Shown: positions 41,749-50,364 of the stretch, piece by piece
How the letters are laid out: the number at the start of each line of letters is the position of its first letter
How positions within the stretch are numbered: the first letter of the stretch is position 1
DNA from: Pseudomonas sp. PB106
GTDB lineage: Bacteria > Pseudomonadota > Gammaproteobacteria > Pseudomonadales > Pseudomonadaceae
DNA: 64,000 nt
Reading direction: 5' to 3'
NCBI RefSeq assembly: GCF_009764645.1
Contig: NZ_RWIM01000220.1
Location: forward strand, 1 to 64,000
Program-made: the position numbers and the translations under genes
The notes under the pieces: model-generated
The model's input: the letters and a program-made list of their open reading frames with translations, nothing else
What the model was told of the DNA's origin: nothing
The model's database searches: none

Positions 41749-41871
41749 CCTGTGGGAGCTGCGGTGCGACGATTCGACTTGCCAGCGATGGCGGCGTGTC
41801 AGCCGACGAAGATGTCGACTGTGAAATCGCATCGCTGGCAAGTCGAATCGTCGCACCGCAGCTCCCACAGG
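41749..41871. repeat. Long REPIN with 42-base perfect arms
   Basis: Bases 41749-41790 are the exact inverse of 41830-41871. Each arm joins the head of one REP type (cctgtgggagctgcggtgcg) to the gacttgccagcgatg tail of another; 39 bases lie between. It sits between oprB and gcd, where a stem of this size could affect the mRNA. Confidence 0.9.
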
Positions 41872-41886
41872 TTTTTGCAGTGTTCT

Positions 41887-43248
41887 TTAGAACGAAGACT
41901 GGATCTTGATCCCGCCGATCAGGGCGTCGTCGACGTTGTTCACGCCACCGGGGTGGCGGATGTATTGCAGGTTCGGGCGTACGGTCAGCCAATTGGTCAC
42001 GTGCACGCCGTAATACAGCTCGGCGCTGTATTCGGTGTCTTGCGGCGGCAGGAACGATGGATCGTCATAGTCGTAGACGGCGTTGGCCTGGTTGGTCGCT
42101 TCGGCGTTTTTGCGGTAGGCCGGGTTGACGTGTACGCGGGCGAGGGCGAAACCGATATCGTCCTTGGCGCGCGCGTCGAACGGGCCTTTGTAGGTGATGC
42201 CGGCCTGCACGTAGTTGTCGATGGCGTTGGTTTTCTTGTCGTGCATCGTGCCGTTGGCGAACACACTCAAGCCGCGGCTGTTGTCGCTGGCGACGCTGGT
42301 GATCTGCTGCTGGATGCCCAGCCACACGCCGTGTTTGCTCGACGCGCTGCGGTAGGCTTCGCCGCTGAGGGCTGCCGGTTGGCCGTTCTGATCTTTGTAG
42401 GCATCGGTGGCCTTGGCGTTGCTGTAGTAGTAACCGGCGCGGTATTCGCCCGGCAGGCCGTTGAGCTTGGGTGTCCACACCAGTTCGATCGGCAGGATCG
42501 CGCCCTGGGTGCCGCTGCCGCTGAGTTTGAAACCGTTGCCGCGATCGAGGTTCGACGGGTTCTGTTCGTAGGCGCCGACCTGCGCGTACAGCTCTGGGGT
42601 CAGGTGATATTTGACGCGCATCGCCCATTGGCTGACCGGCCAGTTGTACCAGATGCCGCCGACCCAGTTGCCGACCTGCGAGCCGCAGAACGCGAGGTTC
42701 TGGAAGTCGCACGGGAACGTGTTGAAGTCTTCGCCTTCGCCAAAACGGCCGACCTTGATGTCGAGTTTCTGGTCGAAGAATTTCTGCTGGTACCACATCT
42801 GCGTCAGGCGCGTGGTCTGGCCACGGCCCCAGACTTCCTGGGCGGAAGTGAAGCCGCCGACGCGCGGATCGTTGATGCGGTCGTTGCTGATGTTGTTGCC
42901 GCTGCGCTTGGTGATGGTCAGTTGAAACTCGGCGTCGTCCCAGCCGAGGATCTTCTGCAGGTCGAGGTGCGTGCCCAGACCGAACTGATCGCTGTAACGC
43001 GCGGTGCGGTCGTGGTCGTAGCCGCCGTGCAGGTTGCTGCCCATTTCGCCGGTGTAATCGAGTTTGAAGTCGTAGCCTTTTTCCGAGAGTTCTGTGCGCG
43101 TGCCGTTCCAGTCACCGAGCATGTACGGTGATTCGCTGTCGAACGCGGGCGCCGCTTGTGCGCAGGTGGCGAGGCCCAGAGCGGTGCAGCCGCCAAGGGT
43201 GCGCAGGGCTGAGATAGCGCTGTCTCGGGAGAAGGAAAAATCGGGCAT
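41887..43248 (-). CDS. oprB: Glucose-selective outer membrane porin OprB
   Basis: 453 residues. N-terminal signal (TALGLATCAQAAPAF), then a carbohydrate-selective porin barrel of the OprB family: GDWNGTRTELSEKGYDFKLDYTGEMGSN in part near the N-terminus, FDWG-like and WLTVRPNLQYIRHPGG near the C-terminus, ending in aromatic Phe (KIQSSF) as barrel proteins do. It lets glucose into the periplasm for Gcd, encoded next. The order oprB then gcd is in line with a shared glucose regulon; no operator was recognised. Confidence 0.94.
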   Translation of the reverse strand: MPDFSFSRDSAISALRTLGGCTALGLATCAQAAPAFDSESPYMLGDWNGTRTELSEKGYDFKLDYTGEMGSNLHGGYDHDRTARYSDQFGLGTHLDLQKILGWDDAEFQLTITKRSGNNISNDRINDPRVGGFTSAQEVWGRGQTTRLTQMWYQQKFFDQKLDIKVGRFGEGEDFNTFPCDFQNLAFCGSQVGNWVGGIWYNWPVSQWAMRVKYHLTPELYAQVGAYEQNPSNLDRGNGFKLSGSGTQGAILPIELVWTPKLNGLPGEYRAGYYYSNAKATDAYKDQNGQPAALSGEAYRSASSKHGVWLGIQQQITSVASDNSRGLSVFANGTMHDKKTNAIDNYVQAGITYKGPFDARAKDDIGFALARVHVNPAYRKNAEATNQANAVYDYDDPSFLPPQDTEYSAELYYGVHVTNWLTVRPNLQYIRHPGGVNNVDDALIGGIKIQSSF

Positions 43249-43549
43249 GGCTAAGTCTTTTTTTGGTGTTTTCGGGAGTGCAATTCGAGCGCTTCAATAT
43301 GTCGCAGGCAGTGAAGCGGTTCAGCAGAAGGGCGGCAGGATAATGATCTGTTACAAAAAGACAAAGGCCTTTTGTGAACATGCAGCGTTTCGGATTCGGT
43401 AACAGTGCGGCAAACGGGCGCATTGTCGGCCGGTTCGCAGCCTGCGATCTTTTCAGGTTGGCCTACATTTGAAGGTAGGCCTTCCACCCGAACACCCCCT
43501 CGGCTAAGGTGCGCGGCTTCTGCATTTTCACTTCGCCCAAAGGCCTGGC
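43249..43549. other. Intergenic region upstream of oprB and the VF530 gene
   Basis: 301 bases without a gene. It must hold the oprB promoter on the - strand and that of the VF530 gene on the + strand. A hairpin GGCCTAC/GTAGGCC lies at about 43457-43481. Nothing else was recognised. Confidence 0.6.
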
Positions 43550-43780
43550 ATGAACGAACAAACCCCCGATCCACTGCATGGCGTGACCCTTGAACAGATC
43601 CTCAACGCACTGGTGAGCCATTACGAATGGTCGGGGCTGGCCGAGCGCATCGATATTCGTTGCTTCAAGAGCGATCCGAGCATCAATTCGAGCCTGACGT
43701 TCCTGCGCAAAACCCCATGGGCACGGGAGAAGGTCGAGCGTCTGTACGTGAAGTTGATGCGCACCAAGCGACCGCTCTGA
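43550..43780 (+). CDS. VF530/DUF2132-family small DNA-binding-like protein
   Basis: 76 residues. Family pattern DPLHGVTLEQILNALVSHYEWSGLAERI...RCFKSDPSINSSLTFLRKTPWAREKVE is clear. The structure of VF530 from Vibrio fischeri resembles DNA-binding folds; the role is unknown. The next gene starts one base after its stop region (43782), so the two are probably one transcript. Confidence 0.9.
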   Translation: MNEQTPDPLHGVTLEQILNALVSHYEWSGLAERIDIRCFKSDPSINSSLTFLRKTPWAREKVERLYVKLMRTKRPL

Positions 43781-43781
43781 C

Positions 43782-44420
43782 ATGGACGCCGGCTCGCGGC
43801 GACGCCTGATTACCTGCGCAGCCTTACTGGGCTGGGCGGGGTTGGGCATTCAGCTGTACCTGATTTTCTTCGCACGCTTGAGCGTCGGCGCCAGCCTGTT
43901 GGGCGGGTTGGTGAGTTTTTTCAGCTACTTCACGATTCTGACCAATACGCTGGTGGCGACGGTGCTGACCTGTGCCGTGACCGATCGCGAATCTGCTGCA
44001 CGCCGCTGGTTCCTGCAGCCGTGGGTCAGTAGCGCGATTGCCGTGAGCATTGCTGTGGTCGGCTTGGCCTACAGCCTTTTGCTACGGCATCTGTGGCATC
44101 CCGAAGGCTGGCAATTCATCGCTGATGAATTGCTGCACGACGTGATGCCATTGCTGTTTCTGGGCTATTGGTGGTTTTGCGTACCGAAAGGCACGTTGCG
44201 CTGGTGGCATCTGCCGGTGTGGCTGATTTATCCGCTGGTGTATTTCATCTACGCCTTGCTGCGCGGGCATTTGCTCGGTGCGTATGCGTACCCGTTCATT
44301 GATGTGGCGGTGTTGGGTTATCCACAGGTGCTGATCAATGCCGGGGGGATATTGCTGGGGTTTGTGCTGATTGGGTTGGCGCTGATCGGCCTCGACCGCT
44401 GCAAATTTGCACGGAGTTAA
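43782..44420 (+). CDS. Pr6Pr-family membrane protein
   Basis: 212 residues with six membrane helices and the family motif FFSYFTILTNTLVATVL; a conserved histidine in LLHDVMPLLF and a YPLVYFIYALLRG motif follow. The family is of unknown function (some eukaryotic members are androgen-induced-1-like hydrolases). It is linked to the VF530 gene upstream and ends at a REPIN. Confidence 0.85.
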   Translation: MDAGSRRRLITCAALLGWAGLGIQLYLIFFARLSVGASLLGGLVSFFSYFTILTNTLVATVLTCAVTDRESAARRWFLQPWVSSAIAVSIAVVGLAYSLLLRHLWHPEGWQFIADELLHDVMPLLFLGYWWFCVPKGTLRWWHLPVWLIYPLVYFIYALLRGHLLGAYAYPFIDVAVLGYPQVLINAGGILLGFVLIGLALIGLDRCKFARS

Positions 44421-44425
44421 AGCAC

Positions 44426-44514
44426 CTGTAGGAGCTGCCGCAGGCTGCGATCTTTTGACGTTGATTGTTCAAAAACAAGATCAAAGGATCGCAACCTTCG
44501 GCAGCTCCTACAGG
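44426..44514. repeat. REPIN
   Basis: ctgtaggagctgccgcaggc (from 44426) is inverted at the right end (gcagctcctacag, 44501-44513), with a few substitutions. Same family as 1, 17341 and 21889. Confidence 0.8.
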
Positions 44515-44520
44515 GGGATA

Positions 44521-45306
44521 TCACTCTTCTTCAGTGCTCTCGGCGCGCCAGTAGCCGACGGCTTTGATCAGTTGCTCATCAAGCCCATGCTCATCGATCA
44601 GCACCCGGCGAATCTGCCGTGACACCTTGGTCTCGGTCGCCACCCACGCGTACAGATTGCCCTTGGGCACTTGCAACTGCTTGACCGTGCTCAGCAGGTT
44701 GTCCTTGCCGCCGTCGCGCAATACCCAGATCACATTGACCTGTGCGGCGCTCTCGAGCACTTGCTGCTCGGCACCGTTTTCCACTTCGATCACCACCAGT
44801 GCCTTGCGATTGGCGGCCAGGCCTTCGAGGCGGCGGGCAATAGCGGGCAGGGCGGTTTCGTCGCCGATCAACAAGTAACTGTCGAAAATGTCCGGGACGA
44901 TCATCGAGCCACGTGGCCCGCCGATGTGCAGGAACTGGCCGACGGTGGCCTGTTCCGCCCAGGTCGACGCAGGGCCATCGCCGTGCAGGACGAAATCGAT
45001 GTCCAGTTCCAGCGCATCGAGGTCATAGCGGCGCGGGGTGTAGTCGCGCATTTCGGGTTTCGGTCCATCGTCCTTGCCGGCGCCGAGCCCCAGGTTGTCC
45101 AGTGCGGCGGCCTGTTCGGCGTTCTGCGGGAACAGCAGTTTGACGTGATCGTCAGTGCCCAGGCTGATAAATCCGGCCAGTTCCGGCCCGCCGAGGGTGA
45201 TGCGGCGCATGCGTGGGGTCAGGTCGACCACGCGCAACACTTCCAGCTTGCGGCGTTTGATTTCGTGCATCACGCGGTGAATGGTTTGGGTATCGACTGC
45301 AGTCAT
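44521..45306 (-). CDS. Siderophore-interacting protein, ferric reductase (YqjH/ViuB type)
   Basis: 261 residues. FAD-binding beta barrel with RDYTPRRYDLDALELDIDFVLHG and GPASTWAEQATVGQFLHIGGPRGS, then the SIP NAD(P)-binding domain. These cytoplasmic flavoproteins reduce ferric siderophores to release iron. Its ATG overlaps the stop of the PadR-family gene by four bases. In E. coli the homologous pair YqjH-YqjI (NfeF-NfeR) is adjacent too, with the PadR protein repressing the reductase. Confidence 0.93.
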   Translation of the reverse strand: MTAVDTQTIHRVMHEIKRRKLEVLRVVDLTPRMRRITLGGPELAGFISLGTDDHVKLLFPQNAEQAAALDNLGLGAGKDDGPKPEMRDYTPRRYDLDALELDIDFVLHGDGPASTWAEQATVGQFLHIGGPRGSMIVPDIFDSYLLIGDETALPAIARRLEGLAANRKALVVIEVENGAEQQVLESAAQVNVIWVLRDGGKDNLLSTVKQLQVPKGNLYAWVATETKVSRQIRRVLIDEHGLDEQLIKAVGYWRAESTEEE

Positions 45307-45878
45307 TCGGCTTTCTCCGAGGCAGGTTGAACGGCAGGGCCGTCGACGATGGCTTTGGCGGTGTCGTTGAGCAGGTCCCGCACGCGCAGGATTTCTTCCG
45401 GGCTCCAGCGTCCGTGGTGCATTTGCAGGGCATGGCGCAGGTTATGCACCGCTTCGTGGATTTCAGGCGGGCGATCATGGCCGCGCAGCGAACGCTTGCT
45501 GACGTCGATGCGCATGCGCACGCCGTCCAGCGCTACGGCTTGTTCGCTTAAAGACGAACGACCGGCGTCGGTGGCGCTGTAGCGTTTTTTACCGCCCTCG
45601 GCGTCGCCGGTAATAAGGTCGCTTTCTTCGAGGAAAGTCAGGGTCGGGTAAATCACGCCGGGGCTCGGGCTGTAGGCACCGTCGAACATGCCTTCGATCT
45701 GGCGGATCAGGTCGTAGCCGTGGCACGGCTGTTCGGCGATCAGCGCCAGCAACAGCAATTTCAGGTCGCCGGGGGCGAAAACTCGCGGGCCGCGACCGCC
45801 GCGTTCACGACCGGGGCGTTTCTCAAAACCGTCGCGGCCGTCGCCGTGTTCGCGGTGGGGGGAATGATGGTCTCTCAT
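45303..45878 (-). CDS. PadR-family regulator with His/Arg-rich N-terminus (YqjI/NfeR-like)
   Basis: 191 residues starting MRDHHSPHREHGDGRDGF; the frame upstream crosses the operator and was rejected. The first 30 residues are rich in His, Asp, Arg and Gly, as in the nickel-binding N-terminus of E. coli YqjI but without its cysteines. The PadR winged helix follows (GYDLIRQIEGMFDGAYSPSPGVIYPTLTFLEESDLI), then a helical dimer region. It likely represses itself and the overlapping ferric reductase gene through the palindrome at 45912. Metal sensing is inferred from the homologue. Confidence 0.9.
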   Translation of the reverse strand: MRDHHSPHREHGDGRDGFEKRPGRERGGRGPRVFAPGDLKLLLLALIAEQPCHGYDLIRQIEGMFDGAYSPSPGVIYPTLTFLEESDLITGDAEGGKKRYSATDAGRSSLSEQAVALDGVRMRIDVSKRSLRGHDRPPEIHEAVHNLRHALQMHHGRWSPEEILRVRDLLNDTAKAIVDGPAVQPASEKAE

Positions 45879-45911
45879 TTTTCTCTGCTCTATCGTCGTG
45901 TTTAGATACAA

Positions 45912-45929
45912 CTTAAGATATATCTTAAG
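45912..45929 (-). promoter_or_regulatory. Perfect 18-base palindrome, probable PadR operator
   Basis: cttaagatatatcttaag, a perfect inverted repeat 33 bases before the PadR start. PadR proteins bind AT-rich palindromes in their own promoters; the position overlaps the expected -35/-10 region. Confidence 0.7.
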
Positions 45930-46305
45930 GATGTCGCAAGGCGTTTTTGTCGGACGCATCCTTCAGGCGACGAGCGGTGGGTGTGCACGAAGGGACGACG
46001 TGCCGGGCAAATCGAAAGTTTTTTCTTTCAAGTTTTTTTCCGTGGATTAATGTCCGAAAAGTTAAAGCTATCACTCTATTAATTTCGCGGTTATATTCTG
46101 GTTGGCGTGATAAGCCCGTATTTATTAGTTTGATCCGCTGTATGGTTTTTCCATAAAAACTGTATGTAAGGCATAACTTACATCCACTGTTTGATAATCT
46201 CGTTTTTCGTTCTTTTTTCCGGCGTGTCGCGAGGGCTTTTAACTACGCGATCGTCGGAAGTTGCCTGCTTACTTTCCAAGGCTAAAAGCCGATGATGCTC
46301 CGGCG
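45930..46305. other. AT-rich intergenic region before the fimbrial operon
   Basis: About 370 bases, visibly richer in A/T than the genes around it (45990-46260 especially), without a gene. It holds small inverted repeats: TATGG/CCATA (46141-46155) and ATGTAAG/CTTACAT (46164-46183). Such composition suits binding by MvaT/H-NS-type silencers. A promoter for the fimbrial operon is expected here but was not placed. Confidence 0.6.
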
Positions 46306-46360
46306 TTGAAAGTTCAAAACAACACGGCTCGATTCAGGCAGGCGTTGTTTGAACTTTCAA
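46306..46360 (+). promoter_or_regulatory. Hairpin in the leader of the major pilin gene
   Basis: ttgaaagttcaaaacaac (46306-46323) pairs with gttgtttgaactttcaa (46344-46360), 17 pairs with one bulged base and a 20-base loop, 36 bases before the pilin ATG. It has no T-run, so an mRNA-stabilising or regulatory leader structure is more likely than a terminator. Confidence 0.65.
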
Positions 46361-46396
46361 TGATCCGATCCTCATCAAGAAAACAGGTACTGAACG

Positions 46397-46882
46397 ATGT
46401 TCAAGAAACTCGCAATCGCCGCTTCGCTCGCAGGTCTGGCCATGAGCTCCTCGATGGCTTTCGCTGTAGAACCGTATCCACAGGTCATCAACGTGCGCGC
46501 CTTCGTTCCGACCTCGCTGTTCGTGATCAAGCCGCAGAACCCGGACTTCGGTCGTGACGAAGTGATGAGCCAGCTCGACAGCGGTGAAATGTCCACCATC
46601 GACCATATCTTCAACCTCAAGCACACCGACCCGAAAGGCTCGATCAACGCGCTGATCGACGGCACCGCGTCGCTGTACAACGGTCGTGACAACATCCCGC
46701 TGACGGTGTCGGTTGGTGGTATCGAACTGGGTAATACCACTACCGAAATCGTCAACGAAACGGAATCGGTCCCGGGCGTTCAACGCACCTTGCGCATCAA
46801 GGCCGATACCCCAAGCGCGACCCAGAACGGCAACTACACCGGCAGTTTCGCGGTGGTCTTCGAGCCTGTTATCAAGCCTTGA
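46397..46882 (+). CDS. CS1-type major fimbrial subunit
   Basis: 161 residues. Signal peptide MFKKLAIAASLAGLAMSSSMAFA, then a mature domain typical of CS1/CblA pilins: VEPYPQVINVRAFVPTSLFVIKPQNPD near the N-terminus (the donor strand region) and NGNYTGSFAVVFEPVIKP at the end. No cysteine, as in this family and unlike FimA-type pilins. First gene of the operon pilin-usher-chaperone-minor subunit-adhesin-adhesin; a stem structure separates it from the usher gene. Confidence 0.92.
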   Translation: MFKKLAIAASLAGLAMSSSMAFAVEPYPQVINVRAFVPTSLFVIKPQNPDFGRDEVMSQLDSGEMSTIDHIFNLKHTDPKGSINALIDGTASLYNGRDNIPLTVSVGGIELGNTTTEIVNETESVPGVQRTLRIKADTPSATQNGNYTGSFAVVFEPVIKP

Positions 46883-46928
46883 TAGCGCGACGTGTTGAAT
46901 AAAGTGTTGTTTGTTCAATAGTCGTCCT

Positions 46929-46954
46929 CGACGGTTATCCACGGATAACCGTCG
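46929..46954 (+). promoter_or_regulatory. Stem-loop between pilin and usher genes
   Basis: CGACGGTTATC (46929-46939), loop CACG, GATAACCGTCG (46944-46954), 11 perfect pairs, no T-run. Such intercistronic stems commonly stabilise the upstream pilin message and reduce usher expression. Confidence 0.65.
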
Positions 46955-46990
46955 GGGCCCGACTTCTTATGTAACCTGGATATCAAGATC

Positions 46991-49513
46991 ATGTTCCCGA
47001 TGACGCCCATCGCGGCTGCGCTCGCCTTTTTTTTATGTGCCAGCGCTGTGGCTGCAACTAACGACAACGGCACAACACCGCGCAGTCTGCTGGCCCAGGC
47101 CAAGGGCTTGCCGGCGGATTTCGAAGAGCACTTTTTCGACGTGCCATTGGCGGTTCGTGTGGAGCGTGATCAACAGTTTCTCGGTGAGGCGATGATCGTG
47201 TTGAGCCAGGATGATCGCGTCACTTTGCTGGAATTCACCGATACCGGTGACAGCCAGATCCCGGCCGTGGAGCGCGAAGCCTGGGCCGCGTATTTGCAAC
47301 AAGGTGCGCCGCTGGGCGCCTGTCAGAGCAATTGCCCGGAACAGTTGCTCGCGCTGCACTACAACCTGCAGAGCTCGTTGCTGTCGATCGCCACCGAAAA
47401 CGCTGAGCGCGACACCAGCGTCCAACGCTATTACGAACTGCCGGAAAACGGCAGCACCGGGTTGATCGTACGCAATCAGTTGAACCTCAATGGCGGTCAG
47501 GATCAGGACCTCGGCGGGCGCTACGGCCTGGAGGCCAGCAGCAGCCTCGGCAACTGGACGCAACGGGTCAATCTGCAATTGGCGCGGCTCGGCGATCCGG
47601 ACGACACGCTGTACCACGCCGTGCATGAATTGTTCGCCCAGCGTGAATTGCCTGGGACATTCTTGCGTCTCGGTTATTTCACCCCCGGCTCCGATGGCCT
47701 GACCCGCCAGTTGCGTTCGTTCGGCGCCAGTCCCGACACGGCGGTGGGGCTGATGTACGGCAGCTCCGACAGTCTGGCGGTGAACAGCCCGACGCCGAGC
47801 GTCTATCCGATCTACGTCACCGCCAACCGCCAAGCCTCGGTGGAGATTTACCGCAACGGCTTGCTGGTCAACACTCAAGCCGTTGCCGCCGGTTTGCAGA
47901 CCCTCGACACCCGGCCATTACCGGGCGGCATTTACGAAGTCGAAGTACGCCTGATCGAAGACGGCCAGATCACCTCGACCACTCAGGAACTCGTCTACAA
48001 ACCGACCAACTGGCGCAACCACGATGAGCGCTGGCGCTACAGCCTGTTCGCCGGACAGGAAAGCAAACTGCTGAGCAACTGGGACGATCAGGCCAGCGGC
48101 GACACCACCGCCGGTGCGGCGGTCAATTACCTGCTGCATCCACGGGTGATTCTCGGGCTGTCGGCGCGGCAGATTCAGGGCAAGCAGCAATACGGTACGT
48201 CCATCGACTGGAACCTGCTCGACAGCACCAGCCTGTACGCCAACCTCTATCAGACCGAAGAGCACGGCACCGGCATGGACCTGCAAGCCATGTACAACTA
48301 TGGCTCGGGCAGTCTGTTCGCCACCCACAATCGCAGTTGGCTGGACACCACCAACACTTACGAAACCCTGCCTGACGGTACGCGGGTGCGGCAGCGCAAC
48401 GTGTTCATCGGCCAGACCAGCAGTTCATCGCTGGCGCTCAATCATCGAATCAACAGCAAGAATTCCTTAAACGCCCGCGTCGCCTACAGCGAAGGCAATG
48501 TCTCGGGCACCGCGCTGGATCTGGGCTGGTCGCAACGCACGGTGTTGTTCGGCAGCGATGCCAACTGGCGCTTCTCGGTGTTTGATCGACCAGGCAGTTA
48601 CAGCAGTGGCGATGCACGCAATCGCGGGGTCGATCTGAGTGTCAGCATCGCCCTCGGCGGGCCGGGTGAGCAATGGTCCGGCAGCCTCGGTACGCGCACC
48701 TCACGCGATGGCGGGCGCGACAACAATGGCTCGCTGTCCTACCGCAAGACCTTGCAGGATCACGTGCTACAAAGCGTCTCCGTCACCGCATTGGCCGACA
48801 CTTACGGTGTAGGCCTGACGGGCATGACCAATTTCCAGAATGATGTGGTCAATGGCGATGCCTTTCTCCAGCGTTCTTCGTTCAACGGTGATTACACCGG
48901 TGGCCTGAACCTCGACAGCACCGTCGCGGTGGGCGGCCGGCACATGGTCATGACCAGCCAGCAACAGACCGCCGGCGCCGGGATGATCATCGACGTGGAA
49001 ACCGATCTGGACGAGATCGCCCTGCGCGCCGACGACCTCAGCGGCGGCAGCGCGACCCTGCGCCCAGGGCGCAATTACGTGCCGCTGACCGCTTACAAGA
49101 ACAGCTCGGTCAGCTTCGATTTCGAAGGCAATCACACGCCCTCGGCGAGCATCCAGCCGGCCCGTGCGCGCTACCACCTGAACAAGGGCGGGGTCGACTA
49201 CCGCAAGATCACCGTGAGCAAAACCTTCACCGTGCTCGGTCGCCTGCTTGACCCGCAAGGGCTGCCGCTCAAGGGCCATCACGTGATCAACCACGCCAGT
49301 CGTGGCGTGACCGAAGTCGACGGATTTTTCTCGATGGAAATGAATGCGTCGGCGCCGACCCTGGAAGTGCGGCGCGGCGAGAGTCTGCTCTGCCAGTTCC
49401 GCCTCGACACCGCCAATGCGCGGACTGAAAACAACGTGCTGATGATCGGCGACCTGCGTTGCTCGGCGGACACGCTGGCGGAAAACCTGCACACCCGCGA
49501 CAAGGCCGGTTGA
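46991..49513 (+). CDS. CS1/TcfC-type outer membrane usher
   Basis: 840 residues. Signal peptide, N-terminal periplasmic domain, a large beta barrel (GSSDSLAVNSPTPSVYPIYVTANRQASVEIYRNGLLVNTQ region), plug, and C-terminal domain with GRLLDPQGLPLKGHHVINHASRGVTEVDGFFSMEM. It belongs to the alternate-chaperone usher group (CooC, CblC, TcfC) rather than the FimD group. It exports subunits delivered by the chaperone and builds the fibre at the outer membrane. The ATG at 46991 is used; another ATG three codons later is possible. Confidence 0.92.
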   Translation: MFPMTPIAAALAFFLCASAVAATNDNGTTPRSLLAQAKGLPADFEEHFFDVPLAVRVERDQQFLGEAMIVLSQDDRVTLLEFTDTGDSQIPAVEREAWAAYLQQGAPLGACQSNCPEQLLALHYNLQSSLLSIATENAERDTSVQRYYELPENGSTGLIVRNQLNLNGGQDQDLGGRYGLEASSSLGNWTQRVNLQLARLGDPDDTLYHAVHELFAQRELPGTFLRLGYFTPGSDGLTRQLRSFGASPDTAVGLMYGSSDSLAVNSPTPSVYPIYVTANRQASVEIYRNGLLVNTQAVAAGLQTLDTRPLPGGIYEVEVRLIEDGQITSTTQELVYKPTNWRNHDERWRYSLFAGQESKLLSNWDDQASGDTTAGAAVNYLLHPRVILGLSARQIQGKQQYGTSIDWNLLDSTSLYANLYQTEEHGTGMDLQAMYNYGSGSLFATHNRSWLDTTNTYETLPDGTRVRQRNVFIGQTSSSSLALNHRINSKNSLNARVAYSEGNVSGTALDLGWSQRTVLFGSDANWRFSVFDRPGSYSSGDARNRGVDLSVSIALGGPGEQWSGSLGTRTSRDGGRDNNGSLSYRKTLQDHVLQSVSVTALADTYGVGLTGMTNFQNDVVNGDAFLQRSSFNGDYTGGLNLDSTVAVGGRHMVMTSQQQTAGAGMIIDVETDLDEIALRADDLSGGSATLRPGRNYVPLTAYKNSSVSFDFEGNHTPSASIQPARARYHLNKGGVDYRKITVSKTFTVLGRLLDPQGLPLKGHHVINHASRGVTEVDGFFSMEMNASAPTLEVRRGESLLCQFRLDTANARTENNVLMIGDLRCSADTLAENLHTRDKAG

Positions 49514-49592
49514 TTCACTTCAGCGTCTTTCGGGATTGGAAAGTCTGACCCCTGCGGGTTGGCTCACTGTTCAGCATAAGGAGATCAATCAC

Positions 49593-50333
49593 ATGAAATA
49601 TCGATGGGCATTGTTGTTGGCCGGCGTATTGCCGCTGACCGGCCACGCCGTTCCGGCAATCAATGTCGGCGTGGTTTACGACTACCTCGACGCCGACAAA
49701 AGCACCTACCTGAAACGCGTGTTCAACGGTGGCGACAGCACCGCGTTCGTCAAGGTCAACATCCTCGAAATCGTCTACGACGGCGACGGTACGCCACGGG
49801 AAATTCCGCTCGCCGCGCAGAACGACAGCCGCGTGCGCGATGGCTTGCTGGCCAGCCCCGCGCGCTTGATCGTGCCGGCCAACGGCATGCAAGGCACGCG
49901 TCTGGTGTACATGGGCGAGCGCGAGAAGGAGCGTTATTTTCGCGTGCGCTTCGTCCCGGTGGTGCCGGAAAAGGAAGATGAATTCGCCGTCTCGGCGGAT
50001 GAACGCGAAGACTACAAAAAGAGCCTCAACGCCGGGGTCAACGTGTTGGCCGGCTACGGCACGGTGTTTTTCGTGCGACCGGCGCAGACCCGCTTCAACA
50101 GCGTGATCGACAACAGCGCCGGGCAATACCGGATCAGCAACCAGGGCAACTCGGTGGTGGTGATCGATGAGTTTCGCGATTGCTCGATCAAGGATGAAAC
50201 CGACTGCCAGCCCACCACCAAGCATCACATCCTGCCGGGGCGTACGTTCGAGTTCGCCAAGCAGAGTGGCCGTGAATACAGCTTCACGGTGATCGAAGGC
50301 AAAGACAGTAAAGCCCTGGAAATCAAGGGATGA
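49593..50333 (+). CDS. CS1-type pilus assembly chaperone
   Basis: 246 residues starting MKYRWALLLAGVLPLTGHA, with ataaggag ahead of the ATG; the 19-residue upstream extension was rejected for lack of a signal. Periplasmic chaperone of the CooB/CblB type: strand motif RLIVPANGMQGTRLVYMGER and a basic FRVRFVPVVPEKEDEF segment, with two Cys in RDCSIKDETDCQP. It caps subunits until the usher accepts them. It lies 79 bases after the usher gene. Confidence 0.88.
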   Translation: MKYRWALLLAGVLPLTGHAVPAINVGVVYDYLDADKSTYLKRVFNGGDSTAFVKVNILEIVYDGDGTPREIPLAAQNDSRVRDGLLASPARLIVPANGMQGTRLVYMGEREKERYFRVRFVPVVPEKEDEFAVSADEREDYKKSLNAGVNVLAGYGTVFFVRPAQTRFNSVIDNSAGQYRISNQGNSVVVIDEFRDCSIKDETDCQPTTKHHILPGRTFEFAKQSGREYSFTVIEGKDSKALEIKG

Positions 50334-50364
50334 CGACGCAACACGAGCGTGCAAGGTGACCCCC

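Noticed and set aside
46306..46360. Invertible phase-switch (fim-type) before the pilin gene
   Set aside because: The inverted repeats enclose only 20 bases, and no recombinase gene is nearby; a hairpin is the simpler reading.
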